Assembly: GCF_000003855.2 (NCBI RefSeq)
Contig: NW_003101669.1
Span: 1,430,795-1,494,794 of the forward strand
Direction of reading: 5' to 3'
DNA: 64,000 nt
Source of the DNA: Blastomyces gilchristii SLH14081
Lineage: Eukaryota > Ascomycota > Eurotiomycetes > Onygenales > Ajellomycetaceae
Shown here: in pieces, positions 47,197 through 58,998 of the stretch
How positions within the stretch are numbered: position 1 is the stretch's first letter
Layout of the letters: the number at the start of each line of letters is the position of its first letter
The notes under the pieces: model-generated
What the model saw: the letters and a program-made list of their open reading frames with translations, nothing else
What the model was told of the DNA's origin: nothing
Database searches by the model: none
Program-made: the position numbers and the translations under genes

Positions 47197-48305
47197 ATGA
47201 GATACCTTATCCCACTCCTCGCCCTGACGGCCTCCTGCACCGCCCTATCCGCCAAAACAAGGCGATGGGAGCAGTGCAGCATCGAAGGCAAAGAAGGACA
47301 CTGCATGCCCCCAACCGAATGTAAGGCATTGAATGGCGTCTCCGTCGCCGGCGACGGGTGCAAACACTCCCCAAATGGCTGGCAATGCTGCACAGCTGAA
47401 CTCCCCCTTCTGAAGCCCAGCATGGCCGACGACAACGACGCCGACATCGACGCTGACGATGACAACGACAACGGCAGCCTTGCCAAACGCGCACCCCGCT
47501 CCTGCAACGCCCGCGGCGTCCGCGGCGTCTGTATCAAGAAGTCCGCCTGCAAAGGCGTCGCAACCCCCGGCGCAGGAACCCGAAACGACCCCTGGACCTG
47601 CCCGCGCGACCCCAACGACGTATGGTGCTGCACCAAGAAACCGCCGCCGCCCCCAAGGGGCCGGCGCTGCAGCGCCCGCGGCGTCCCCGGCATCTGCATG
47701 AAGAAGTCCGCCTGCAAGGGCTACGCGACGCCCGGCGCGGGCACGTCGAAGGACCCCTGGACGTGTCCCAACGATCCGAACGACGTGATGTGCTGCACGA
47801 CCAAGAAGCCGCCGCCACCGCCGGCAGCGCCGCCCGTTAGGATCCCCGAGAGCCGATGCAAGCGCCATGTGATCGATGCTGGGTATAAGATCCTGGGTGC
47901 GAATCCGGGCAAGGTGCGGTCTGTGATTTGCTACGGGAAGCGGTCGAATAAGTCGGAGCATCCGCTGGGGTTGGCGTTGGATTTGATGACAGGGGCATAC
48001 TCCCCCAACGGGCGCCCGCTCGCGGAATGGATCATGCGCCACGCCGGCTCGCTCAAGGTCACCTATGTCATCTGGGGCCAGAAGATCTGGGAGGCCGGCG
48101 AAAAGGTTCGAAGCTGGAACAGCTGGGAGCAGATGGAGAATAGAGGCGGGGTTACTGCTAATCATTGGTGAGTTTTTTCATTTTTCTTTTTGTCCCCCTC
48201 TCCCCGGTGCCCTCTCACGGCCGTTTCGTTCGGCGAAGTAAAGTAAATCTCTGCTAACGTTTTTCTGTAACTAGGGACCATGTCCATGTCAGTTTCCGCC
48301 GATAA
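47197..48305 (+). CDS. Secreted protein: three cysteine modules plus ARB-07466-like, M15-like domain
   Basis: Exons 47197-48167 and 48275-48305 give 333 residues. A signal peptide (about 1-17) is followed by cysteine module 1 (C27 to CC64-65), an acidic linker with a KexB-type KR site (97-98), and modules 2 (C103 to CC144-145) and 3 (C158 to CC199-200). Modules 2 and 3 are near copies (SACKG, ATPGAGT, DPWTCP, DPNDV) and are followed by PPPPP linkers. The C-terminal domain (about 220-333) resembles the ARB-07466 secreted protein family. It shows SEHPLGLALD (His255, Asp262) and, completed only by exon 2, DHVHVSF (His326, His328). SxHxxGxAxD...HxH is the zinc-site layout of M15/DD-peptidase-like folds, so a hydrolytic role on peptides or cell walls is possible but unproven. 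Confidence 0.83.
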
Positions 48306-49062
48306 GGGAGGGTAGTCCGCGCCCCGTTTTCTTTTCCTCAGTTGATTACTTCGTACCTTATTTGTGTTGGCTATCTATATACAACTTTTCCTTTTTTGTT
48401 TTTGGTGGTAGGGGGAAGGGGTTAAATTATCGCGCGCGCGTCTGTGTTTCTCTCTATCTCCATATCACTGCGTGTATGGCTCTTCTTTTTCAATGCGAAT
48501 TCTGAAACACCTTGCTTCTGGCTGAGTCTATATATATATATATCCTATTTACGGAGGGGTGAAAGGAAGGGAAGGGAAGGGAATAACTTTGGAGCGAGTT
48601 TTTATATTGACGAGAGTCGCGGAAATTGTTAATTTGTTAATTATAAAGTTAACCCATCACATCGCATTCAAGTCAACTAACTGCTCGAAAAATAAATTTA
48701 AAGGGCAGCGAGGGAGACCGAAAGAAATGAAAAAAAAAGAGGGGTGAATATAAAAGGACAAAATGAAGAGTAAAAGAGACGACCAAACCGAGGATAGCAA
48801 TCATGGAAAAGGAAGACCAGACCAGACCAGACCACACCAGACCAGAACCCTAGAAAACAAAAGGCAGAAAATCAGATACAAGATGATGTTGAACCACAGA
48901 CATGCAAAGCTAGCTCTTCGGAATGGATATATATAATAAAATAGAAAATGAACGTTAACAACAACCTCTCATGACTTTCTTTCCTTCCCCCTCCACCATC
49001 CACCTCTTCCTCAAGGGTATTCTCTTCGACTCTCTCATCATCAAGCCTTCCACTTCTCCACA
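48306..49062. other. Intergenic between convergent genes
   Basis: 3' flanks with a (TA)n run (about 48530-48542), GAAGG repeats (about 48563-48582) and ACCAG repeats (about 48817-48845). No gene is recognised. Confidence 0.6.
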
Positions 49063-51829
49063 CTACGAACCCCCAGTGCTAGAACTCACACCCGCACTCG
49101 CATTCGCACTAACATTCCCACTCTCATTCGCATTAACATTCCCACTCGCACTTGCACCTGCACCCGCGGTCCCGGTCCCAGACCCAGACCCAGCCGCACC
49201 GCCATCCCCAGCGGAACCAGCACCAGCACCACCCCCTTTCCCTACCAACTCCAACCCCAACTTCTGCCTCTCCATTTTCTCCCGCTGCATTGTCTCCCGC
49301 CCAGCCTTCGTCACGCGCGGTTTGCGAGCTACCGCACCCCCTCCCCTTGTCGAGCCACCACCCTTTGCACCACCCCCGCCGCCACCATCATGCCCAGATG
49401 AGCCAGCATGGTGTTGTCCGGCGCTCGATGAGACAGCACCACCTCCGCGACCGCGTGAGCTACCTCCACCCGCAGCGGAACCGCCAGCACCACCGCGGCC
49501 ACGGCCGCGGCCTCGTTTTATGGAGCCGTCGGCTCTGTATTCGCGGTTTTATTAGTTTTGCTCTTGTAAGGAAGGAATGACTGGAAAAAAAAAAAGAAGA
49601 TAGGGGGCACAAAACATACCGTTCAACAGCAACCTTCTCACCTTCCGGAATGAGCGGACCACTATAAACGAAAAAACCATCTTTGCTCGCAGCAGCGTGT
49701 TCCTGCCACGCAAGCTCACTATCATCAACGAACGGATCGTCACGGTCATATTCTTCGATTTTCCTCCGTCTCTTCTTCTTAGTAGGAGCAGCAGTAGCGG
49801 TAGCACCACCAGCACCAGCACCACCTGCATCACTACCTGCATCGGCGTTCAACAACGACGGTGAACCACCCATGCCGGACATAAGCACATCGCCATCCCC
49901 ATCGCTGTCCCGATCAGCATCGAGGCTTAAATCATCCTCCGCTGCGCTAACGGTACCAGCGGCACCCTTGGCGCTCTTCTCGTTCCTCTCGAGCGCGGCG
50001 CTAGCGGCATTGACGCGGGCTAGCCGTTCGCGCTGCGCTGCGAGGCGGGGATGGAGGGCATCGAAGCCGTACTGTTGCTCTGCAAGTCGAGTGAAGTTGA
50101 TGATCTGGTTGGTTTTGCCGTTGAGGGGGATGTGGAGGATGATGTTCGGGGTGGACATAGTGGATGTTGTTGAGCTGGATTTATCGGTGGGGTCTACGCC
50201 GAAAAGGGTACCGGCTAGCAAGCCTGAGCCTGATGGGAGAAGAGGTTTGACTGTGTCTTTGGTCCGTGACGGTTTGGGAGAAGGTGCGGTGGACGGCGTA
50301 CCTGTGGAAGCTGCGGCTCCCTTCTTGGTGGAGGCTGCAGCAGTTGGTTTGGAAGGTGCTGACGAAGCAGGCGCTGGTGCGCTGTTCCCACTGTCAATGT
50401 CCATGCTAATGGGTTCTTGCAAGAGAGACGAGGATGGCAGGGGCTGATGCACAGGATTAGGCTGTTGGATAGTTGTCGTATTGGTTTTAGGAGTCGAGGT
50501 GGGAGTGGCTGAAGTAGGTGAGTCCTTGGCAGAATGATTGTTCTCCGGAGAAGGTTTTGACTGTTGAAGAAAGAGAGATGACTGGAGGGGGGCTGAGGAA
50601 TACGGTTGGATGGGAGGGTCGATGATGCTGGCTATAGCAGGAGATGCACTGGCTCGGTATACTGGACGAGGAGGCGGTGTCTTGGTATTGGGCGGGGGGC
50701 TAAACTGGTGATGACTGGAGGATAGGGAAATTTTTGAGGATGCAGAGAACTGAGGGGTGGTGAGGGAAGAGTTATCAAAAGCAGAGCGGATGGGGTCATA
50801 GTTCTGGCCGCTGGAGCGCTGGGTTGGGGCGTGTTGCTGGGGCGGACCGAGTGCGGGCGCGGAAACGGGAGCTAAAGTGGGAGTGGAAGAAGGAGCGGGT
50901 TGGATGTGATAGGGCCGGACTGGAGGGCCGGAATCCCCGTTTGTCGGGAATGCTTCATAGCTGCTGTTCTGCGAAACACCATGGACATGATGGGGCTGGT
51001 GGTGTGGCTGCAGCCGCGGGGAGGTGGACGAAGATGGTGCAAGATGGAACTGGTTCGACGCATGAGTTGGAGATAGCGTCGAAGGAGTAGAAGTAGGAGC
51101 AGGAGCAGGAGCAGAATGGGGGGTAACTAGATCGGTGATCTTGGATTGCCGCGAGGGAGGACTGGGCTTGGTATCCTGTGGATGATCCAGCTTAGCTCTT
51201 TTGCGCGATGCTCCCCGATCTGCATTGTCGCTGGTGACCGAAAGCTGCTGATTTTGAGCCTGGTTTATGTTATTGTTGTTACTATTATTGTTGTTGTTAT
51301 TGTTTTTGCTATTACTAGTGCGACGTCTTCGAGGCTTTGTCTCCTTAGTTTTCTCCTTTGGGTCCTTGTCTTCTTTCTTTCGTCTCGTACGTTTCGGCTT
51401 CGCGGTGCCAGTGGCTGCGGCGCTGTCCTGTTTCTCACTTTTTACTCCCGCACCTCCAGAGCTCTTTGAAGCTGTAACAGCGGGGACGGTAGCGCTAGCA
51501 GTGCTCGTAGAGGCAGAGGTGCCCTGTGGGGCAGCATTAGGGGACGAAGACCGAGAAAGAAAATGGGCGGGAGTAGGCACACTCTCGCAGTCGGATAAAT
51601 TAGGGGATGACAAGTCAGGCGACGAAGACTTGAGTATTTTGGCAGATGGTAGCTGCTGTTGGAACTGCTGGTCCAATTGTTGTTGCAGTTGTAGTTGAGG
51701 CTGTGGTTGTATATGAGGTTCGGCAGGCGGTTGGCTGTTCAGGGTCGACTGTTGCTGCTGCTGCTGTTGCTCTCCGCGTCGAGTGCGGGCTTTGCCTCGC
51801 CAGCCTTCATCCGCAACATCTCCAGACAT
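49063..51829 (-). CDS. HPC2: HPC2-like subunit of the HIR histone chaperone complex
   Basis: HIR complex subunit (ubinuclein/Hpc2 family) for replication-independent H3-H4 deposition and histone gene repression in the nucleus. Exons 51829-49620 and 49534-49063 give 893 residues. Most of the protein is low complexity: polyQ near the start, polyN at about 190-205, Pro/Ser/Thr-rich throughout, and basic patches (KPKRTRRKKEDKD, SRKRAKLD) that could be nuclear signals. The diagnostic Hpc2-related domain lies at about 690-730 (KIEEYDRDDPFVDDSE, then DGFFVYSGPLI). Exon 2 restores the frame with RADGSIKRGRGRGRGGAGG, and a Gly/Ala/Ser-rich tail follows. Only the short domain is conserved, so the rest of the name is by family. 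Confidence 0.82.
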
Positions 51830-54217
51830 GCTTTCTTCTCCACCACGAATAATTAATTATTCAATCCGCAACAGCGCAAATGATAATAATAATAGTAATA
51901 GTAATAATAATAATAATAATAAGAACAATAATAATAATTGAATGGCCCGTGTCTCAGAGAGGGGTTTATTTTATTATTGTTATTATTATTTTATTATTTT
52001 TATCCTGTTTTTTAGATATCGAACAGGCCCAGTGTTAACATTCACACATGTGTATGTATGATCTGTTGGCTGGAGAATAGATTCCTCTTTATTACTCAGA
52101 ACCTGGCTCGTTCTCCCTGTGTTTCTCCTTGTGAAATAAATTGGTTTTTTTATTTTTTTTATTTTTTTTATATTTTTATTTGTGCTCGTCCTGCAGCAAA
52201 ATAAAATAATCACGTGGTGTTGAGTTGTTGAACGCCGGAAATTGGTGGTGGAAGAACAATAGAAAACTCAATGAATTTCCCTGTTTCATTGGTGGTGGAT
52301 GAACATCGATCCTGGACAGCAATATGAACCCGGAGGCGACCGTGGTTAGAAAGAGAACCGTCGCGTCGTGGTTTGCGATGGTGGTTGGTTAGTTTCACGG
52401 AGTTGGTTTAGGCAGGAGGAGGAGACGACGAGGAAGACGAAAATCACAAGGAAGAAAAACTTTTGGCGGTTTGGAGTCGGATTGCGCTGTTGGACGGACC
52501 GGACTGGTGTTGGTGCTTTGTCGGGGTGGCGGGATAAAGCAAGCTCCAGGAACATCAAAATGAATTAATTATCCGCGATCATTCAAACACGCAGAGAACC
52601 AGAGGTTTTTAGGTGGTGGATGGCGGATGGCGGATGGCGGATGGTGGGTGGTGATGATGATGTTGACGTGTTCCGGGGGGAGCGTTTGGTGATGGTGAGG
52701 GACAAAAAAGTTGGCGAGAATGAAGACGGACGGAAGATGGAAGATTTGGGAGATTTGGGAGCGGGGGGGTGGGTGAAGCTGTCATATAAGAACGGGCGCG
52801 AGATACGGGAGTTGTGTGGTAGCGGGATGGAACTGGAACAAGAACAAGAACAAGAAGCGCCCGGGGGGAAAAGAAAACAAGCCTAGGAAGAAGGGGAAGG
52901 GAGAGTATGAGAAGGAGAGAAGAGAGAAAATGAAGAGGAGAAAAAGAAAGAAAGGAAGAAGAGAACGAGAGAAGAGAAGGGGGATGGGATCTGGTATTAG
53001 TAGTAAGTGGCATGCGCAGACTCAGACTCAGGCGCAGCCAGACTGACTTACTCTGATTACTGGAGCCAAAGGGGAAAAGGAAAAAGGGAAAAAGGGAAAA
53101 GGGAAAGAAAGGGAAAGGGGGAACTGGAACTGGAACTGGAACTTGGAGCTGGAACTGGAGCTGGGCGAACAACGAGAGGCGAGACAGAGGAAGCAGCCAG
53201 GAAAAAGTCAAATAATGGCGAAACAGCTGCTGTGGTTGTGGCCTCAAGGGACACACGGATGATTGACTGATGATTGATTGAAGGAACCGGATGATGATGA
53301 TGCAGCCCGGAAGAAGAGTACTCTCACTAGGCCACGATCAAGGGGGATGCGCCATGCACGACAACGCCGGCTGATATTGTACGGAGGCATGTATTCCTGT
53401 TGTATGTTCCTCTGTCTGCAAGTACTGTAACTAGCTATCCAGCTGTTCAAATATTAGCTGCTTGTGGGGAACATTTGAACAGCGTCGATATCATATGCGG
53501 ACTAGTTGCTGCGACCTTGGCAAGGGATACATACAATACCTACTTCTTTTTCGGGGGTTATTTCATATCACCTTTCCTAACACCCTCCATTCTCCCTTCT
53601 GGTGGTCTCTTGTAAGCTGCTACCTGTCTCCTCACTCTCTCTGGAACCACCCTGCCTGGGCACTACTTTTCTCTGTGCTGCTGTCAGGAAACTCCCCCTT
53701 TGCTGCAAGGTTCATGGTCTATCGGCCCTAGCTCCTACACTCGCCACAGCAAGCCACACCCGACCAGAAACATCAATATTGGGGTGGGGGTATGATAGTT
53801 TGGGTCCTCAAAGCTCCTATGTAGCTGCGAAACTGCCATACAGCACCTCTACCTCTGCCCCTTCTGTATCATTCATACTGTAGTAATCCATTCCTCTGAG
53901 AGGTTATGTTTATATAGAACAGATACAAGTAACTTCTCCGCGATCTACATCGGCTTGGCATAACTTCCTCTTTAAGTTAGTCTTGCAGCCGCATCCACGT
54001 GATGTGAAACCTTAACCTTGCCGAGACTGCGCTAGGCCAGAATAGCACAAGGCTGCAGATCACGTGTAGGCGCTCCTTGTTTACTTAGCAAGTCGATCTG
54101 ATAAAGCTGCCGGTGAAAGGCCACAACAGCAGTGACATGTTCAACAACAACAACTACATCCGTAACAGTTTGCTGCTTGACTGCTGCTGTATATATACGT
54201 GTGGATAGTCAGTGAAA
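51830..54217. other. Long divergent intergenic region, purine-strand repeats
   Basis: 5' regions of HPC2 and RBA50. It contains an ATA/TAA triplet run (about 51886-51941), GGCGGATG repeats (about 52619-52650), AAAAGGG-type runs (about 53068-53123) and GGAACT repeats (about 53120-53160). Strong purine/pyrimidine strand bias over 52.6-53.2 kb opens long frames on both strands (for example 52609-53256) that encode only low-complexity sequence. Confidence 0.6.
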
Positions 54218-55729
54218 ATGGCTATCCGTGGAGAGCGCTTTCACATCGACCTCTCTGACGATGACGACGACGACGACAACCCTCGCCCCCCCGTCCAATC
54301 GCAGTCCCTAGATTTTATCGGCGACATCAAGGAGCGAGCATCCTCTTCTACCTCTCTACCACCTACTCCTCCACGAGCCTCCTCCAGTTCCACGGGTTTT
54401 CCAGAGCCCCGAAAACGATCTAAGGTGTCTACTTTCAAAAAGCAAAGAGCAGAGCCAGAATCTTTGCGAAATCATAAACAGCCCTCAGAGAGCGCTTCTG
54501 GTAGATTCAATCTCAGCCAGGCGCCTTCCTATGCGGAATATGAGAAGAAATCCATAGAAGAAGAAAACAAACGGAGACTGGCCGCCATGTCTCCTGCTGA
54601 GATTGAAAGAGAGCGCGGGGAATTGATGTCTGCGCTTCCGCAATCACTCATCGAACGCCTCCTCCGAAGGGCAAATATCGAGGAGGACCACCAACATGAG
54701 GAAATGAAACATCGGATGGACAAGGGGAAGAGGGATATTAAGGAGGCTAATTCGCCAACAGTGTCAAAAGAAGAACCAGAGGGGACATCTACGCAGCTCA
54801 AAAAGCCTCCCAAATCAGTATCATTTGACATTCCACCTTCGCAGACAGTAGAAAAGTCCGCCGATGCAGACTTTGAAGAACAAGAACGACCCCCCAAACC
54901 ATCATCGACCATAGATAACCTCCCACCTCCCTACCCACCTTCCGAACTATACCCCGCCTCCGAATTCCCAACAGGTCCTATCCATTTCCCCAAACCTCCC
55001 CCACGCCAATCTCCAATGCCAAACCTCGATCCCTCCTCCCCATCCTTCCTCGCAGACCTACAAACCCACTACTTCCCAGATATCCCGCACGATCCTTCTT
55101 CCCTCTCCTGGCTCCAGCCACCTAACGACCCTGCATCCGACGATCCAACTAACCCTTCCACATCCCCCTACCACCCCGACAGCGCCGCCACCTCCGTCTC
55201 CCCCGCCTCCCTCCGTTTCTCGCTCACCGGCAACCTCCTCGCCCCACGCACCTCTCTCTCCATCCCCACAACCCTAGGCCTCCACCACCACGCTGACGAT
55301 CCCGAAGCGGCCGGCTATACAATCCCCGAACTTGCAATCCTCTCTCGCTCCACGCTCCCCGCCCAGCGCTGTCTGGCCTGGCAAGTTCTCGGCCGGTTCC
55401 TGTATAGGTTGGGGAAGGGGGAGTTTGGGGAGCGCGGTAGCGCACTTGTTGAGGGGCTGTGGAGTGTTGTGGAGCGCGAGCAGGTGGTTGCGGGTATGTT
55501 GGCTGAGGCTGGGGGTGGCAGTGGCTCGAAATCTGAATCACCTTCTACTACGGCTACCACTTCCACTACTCCTCCTGGCGCTGGTACTAGCGCTGGTTCA
55601 AGTAATGTGGGACGCATCGGGAAACACGCCAGCGCGCGAGCGTGGGCGACGGAGGCTATTTGGCTTTGGAGGAGGGGAGGCGGCGGGGATAGAGGATTGA
55701 CCAAGGAAGGAGTTCTCAGGTCGAAGTAG
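54218..55729 (+). CDS. RBA50: RNA polymerase II-associated protein RBA50/RPAP1-like
   Basis: Factor for assembly or nuclear import of RNA polymerase II (Rba50/RPAP1 family). Single exon, 503 residues from the ATG at 54218 (MAIRGERFHIDLSDDDDDDD). The RPAP1 N-terminal motif is at about 125-150 (MSPAEIERERGELMSALPQS, then LIERLLRRA). The middle is Pro/Ser-rich. The RPAP1 C-terminal motif is at about 328-405 (LRFSLTGNLL, TLGLHHHADDPEAAGYTIPE, LAWQVLGRFLYRLGKG). The tail ends ASARAWATEAIWLWRRGGGG. The poly-Asp run near the N-terminus is unusual but low complexity. It is divergent from HPC2 across a 2.4-kb region. Confidence 0.85.
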   Translation: MAIRGERFHIDLSDDDDDDDNPRPPVQSQSLDFIGDIKERASSSTSLPPTPPRASSSSTGFPEPRKRSKVSTFKKQRAEPESLRNHKQPSESASGRFNLSQAPSYAEYEKKSIEEENKRRLAAMSPAEIERERGELMSALPQSLIERLLRRANIEEDHQHEEMKHRMDKGKRDIKEANSPTVSKEEPEGTSTQLKKPPKSVSFDIPPSQTVEKSADADFEEQERPPKPSSTIDNLPPPYPPSELYPASEFPTGPIHFPKPPPRQSPMPNLDPSSPSFLADLQTHYFPDIPHDPSSLSWLQPPNDPASDDPTNPSTSPYHPDSAATSVSPASLRFSLTGNLLAPRTSLSIPTTLGLHHHADDPEAAGYTIPELAILSRSTLPAQRCLAWQVLGRFLYRLGKGEFGERGSALVEGLWSVVEREQVVAGMLAEAGGGSGSKSESPSTTATTSTTPPGAGTSAGSSNVGRIGKHASARAWATEAIWLWRRGGGGDRGLTKEGVLRSK

Positions 55730-56919
55730 TTAGCATTATGGGAAGGATATGAGGATTTCTTTGGTTTCACATTGCACTTGTCGGCGATGCACGGAGGTCT
55801 GGAACAAAGACCTTCTCTCCACGCTAGAGATTTACATGGTGTGGCAAATCAGTTAACTACACACGGGGGTTGACCAACTCACAAGAGGTTGCAGGCGTGG
55901 TTCCCACAGCTTAGTTATCAAGTTAGGCGTTCAAGACCTGATAACTTCTGCCACGTGGATTAGAATTGTTTGAGATTGGGTATTGGGATTTCCATTCAAC
56001 TTTTAGTGTGTTGGAAGGGCCTTTGTTGCACTGCTCCGTGTATTTTCGAGCCACTTCTTAGCTGTTTCTGTCGGCTTCTCACATTTTGCATCTGGATTAC
56101 GGCGAGGAATGTTTGCTTTCGAGCGCATATCATGCTGCATTTGGTCAGCTCTTCGCGCCTCCGGCTCAGAGATTCGACGAACATGGCCAATCCGCGCTCT
56201 AGATACCAGCGTCAAAAAAGAATTCGCCGAGAGGTTATGCGCATATTTCAGTCGCATGCAATCGGAACACCAAATCTTTTAACTGAGCATGGGCATTTCA
56301 ACGCCATGGTTTAGAACTCTAACGGAACTACCCCGCTATTTGACTGCGAAGTCTTACACAAAACTATGGTCGAGCTTCATGGCTTTATTGAAGATTATAC
56401 ACCTACATATTGCCCATCCTTACATCGAATCCTTAAATACAATCAATCATTCTTGAATGTTGAGAGATCATGAACATCAAATAGAGGTCTTAGATGTGAT
56501 GTGTGTGGCAGTTAGTAATTACAGGCACTTTTCAGATAAAGTCATTACTTCCCAACACCCATCCCTCCCTCCGGGAACCCTTTCTCTCACTACCACGGTC
56601 CACATCTGAAAGCGTTGTATTCTTTGTCGAGTGACCCTAATTTGCAGAAATAACCCTACAACGCAATGGAAAAGGAGAAACCTTAAGATGCTTGCCTGGC
56701 CCCTTCTTGTATATTGACTTTGCTTAGTAAAGGTTTTACCAAAAAGCATACTGAGCTATGGCGACGCACAGCGTTAAGGCCATTTTCGCTGATCGGCGAC
56801 AAATGTCCCTAAACCGGTTAGCGTAATTCTTTCTTGGCCCGATAAGCTTAAATAGACCCAAACCTTAAAAATGGAGGAGCCGCCTGCGAGGCGATCTTTT
56901 GCCTATTTTTTTCTAAAAA
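55730..56919. other. Intergenic between convergent genes
   Basis: No gene recognised. A short frame starting about 56181 (MANPRSRYQRQKRIRREVM) is basic but matches nothing I know. Confidence 0.5.
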
Positions 56920-58998
56920 TCACAACCTCGCCCTCTCCTTCTCATGCTCACTCTCACGTACAACTACCCCCCTAACACCATTCCTTTCCTGCTCCTTCAG
57001 AACCCGTCTCAAAATCTTCCCACTCGTACTCTTCGGCACCGCATCCGTAAACTCGATCTCTTCCACCCACTTAAATCGGACCTTCCTCTCCCTAACATAC
57101 TGCATCAGCTCCCTCCCAACACCCTCTGATTTTTCAACGCCCGGTATGAGCACAACGTACGTCTTCGGTCTCTCACCCGCATAGTCGTCCATTTTGCCCA
57201 GCACCGCTGTATCAGAGACATACGGATGGCCAAGGAGTAAATCTTCAAGTTCGGCAGGCGCAACGGCGATTCCCTTCACCTTGATCATCTCCTTGATCCT
57301 ATCGACGATCGTGACTAGGCCTTCCTCATTCATACTACCAATATCGCCCGTGTGGAAGAATCCGTCCCCACAGAAGGATTCGGCCGTGGCGCTCTCGTTG
57401 CCGAGATAACCCATGGCGATCTGTGGGCCCTTGGCAAGGATTTCTCCAGGTTGGTTATAGCCCAGTTCCTTCCCCTGGTCATCGACGATTTTGATTTCCG
57501 TGCACGGGATCAAATCGCCCACTGTGGTCGCGTACTCGTAGCCATAGTACTTAGGAGAGTGGGAGGTCAGACAGCCGCACGACTCTGTCATGCCATATCC
57601 TTGTCTAAACCCGGCGTCGGGGAACCTCTTCGCGAGCAATTGGACGACTTCTTTGCTCAGTGGTGCGGCGCCGCAGGATATGCGTTTGATGGAGGAGAGA
57701 TCGTATTGGTCTACGATTTTATCTTGGATGAATCGGATGACGATTGGCGGGACTAGGATTAGTTCGGTGATTTTGTATTCCACGATGGACTTGAGGGTGA
57801 GTTCCATGGTAAATTGTGGGAGGAGGATGACTTCGTCGTTTTGGTGGATGGGGCTATTGCAGAAGCGGTTGAGGCCGGTGACTATTGCATTCAGGAAGCG
57901 GGGATAGGTGGGGCTGCAGTTAGTCAATATGCGAGATATATCGTTGACACCTAGCTATCGGGCGGCGTATGATGTGGGGAGACTCACTGTGAAACAGTGG
58001 TAAAGCACCGAGAAACGTTTTTGGTTCGCACGGAGTGATCGCTTTCATCTGCAAACACTGGACCATTACATTGTGATGCGAAAGCATGACCTGTGATGGA
58101 GAGTTAGCAGAGCCACCCCACCCCCGCTTCGAATATCTTTAGCATATCTCACAGCCTTCGGCAATCCAGTTGTTCCACTGGAAAAGTTCAAAAAGCCGCA
58201 GATATCCTTATTTGTCTTGCCGGCCGGTATCGTATATGGGGGAATCTGGCCCTGCTCGCCGTAGCCTTTCCCGATCTCTTGCAGGTCCTTGAAGGTAGTG
58301 AATCCCTCTACGTTTCCTTCGAGTAGAAAGATATGTTCTCGCAGAATTCCAGCAACCTTAGCAGCAGCCACGGCAACCTTCAACGAGTTCGGGCTTGTCA
58401 TGAGATATTTTGTCTCCGCCTTCGTGAGGGCATATGCCATTTCCTCAATGTTGTACGCTGGGGAGGCCCCAGCCACCTTACCACCTATAGCAAATTAAGA
58501 AAAAAAAGGCAGCTTCAGTGAATGTACTAGCGTGAAAATGGGCCTATGTAATATATACATACCCGCCCTGAGCCCCGCAAACATAGCTACAGGATACCAG
58601 ATTGTGTTCTGACTGAAGAGTGATATGGTGTCGGCTTCCTTCATGCCATATTTCCTCACCAAAGCCGTGCTTGCGTAAGTTGCGGCTTCCTTGACTTGTA
58701 CCCAATTGACGCGTTCCTTTGTAACCGCATTGGTATATCCCGCCAGCTCGTGCGGCTGGTATTTGTGTAGGACCGAGAATTGAGGCGATTCGAATAGCCA
58801 CTGCCATACCGTTATATTTGTGGGAACTGCGGGTTTGCTCTATTAGTAAGAATGGATAGGAAATAGAAAAGTAGGGGCAAGCGAAGAAAGCACATCAGAT
58901 AGGCTGAAGATGTGGAAATGTTGAAAAGCCAGAAACCCGGGATTCTATCCCCTTATATGCCTACCATCGATCTCAGGATGTCTTGATCTGAACGTCAT
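56920..58998 (-). CDS. 4-coumarate-CoA ligase-like acyl-CoA synthetase, likely peroxisomal
   Basis: ANL-superfamily enzyme that activates a carboxylic acid with ATP and CoA. Five exons: 58998-58965, 58826-58563, 58484-58153, 58090-57988 and 57881-56920, in phase, giving 564 residues. The start MTFRSRHPEIDVPTNITVW is typical of fungal 4CL-like proteins. Motifs are the P-loop NFSSGTTGLPKA, LPLFHITGL, YGMTESCG, DGFFHTGDIG, DRIKEMIKVKG and the catalytic-lysine motif PKSTSGKILRR. The C-terminus is ERARL; terminal ARL is an accepted PTS1 variant, so import into peroxisomes is likely (inference). The acceptor at 57882 is chosen because it restores the HITGL motif. The one at the earlier CTGCAG does not keep frame. 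Confidence 0.9.

Noticed and set aside
47245..48165. Reverse-strand frame of 306 codons opposite the secreted cysteine-module gene
   Set aside because: It is the antisense shadow of a GC-rich real exon whose forward frame has a signal peptide, repeats and a splice-completed motif.
26368..48305. Classical secondary-metabolite cluster
   Set aside because: No polyketide synthase, peptide synthetase, terpene cyclase or prenyltransferase is present in the window.
52609..53256. Frames of up to 215 codons on both strands in the purine-rich region
   Set aside because: Low-complexity repeats (GGAACT, AAAAGGG, GATGGCG) open the frames; no motif, no family resemblance.
54212..54217. Upstream GTG as start of the RBA50-like gene
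   Set aside because: The ATG two codons later begins the family-like N-terminus; fungal nuclear genes rarely start at GTG.
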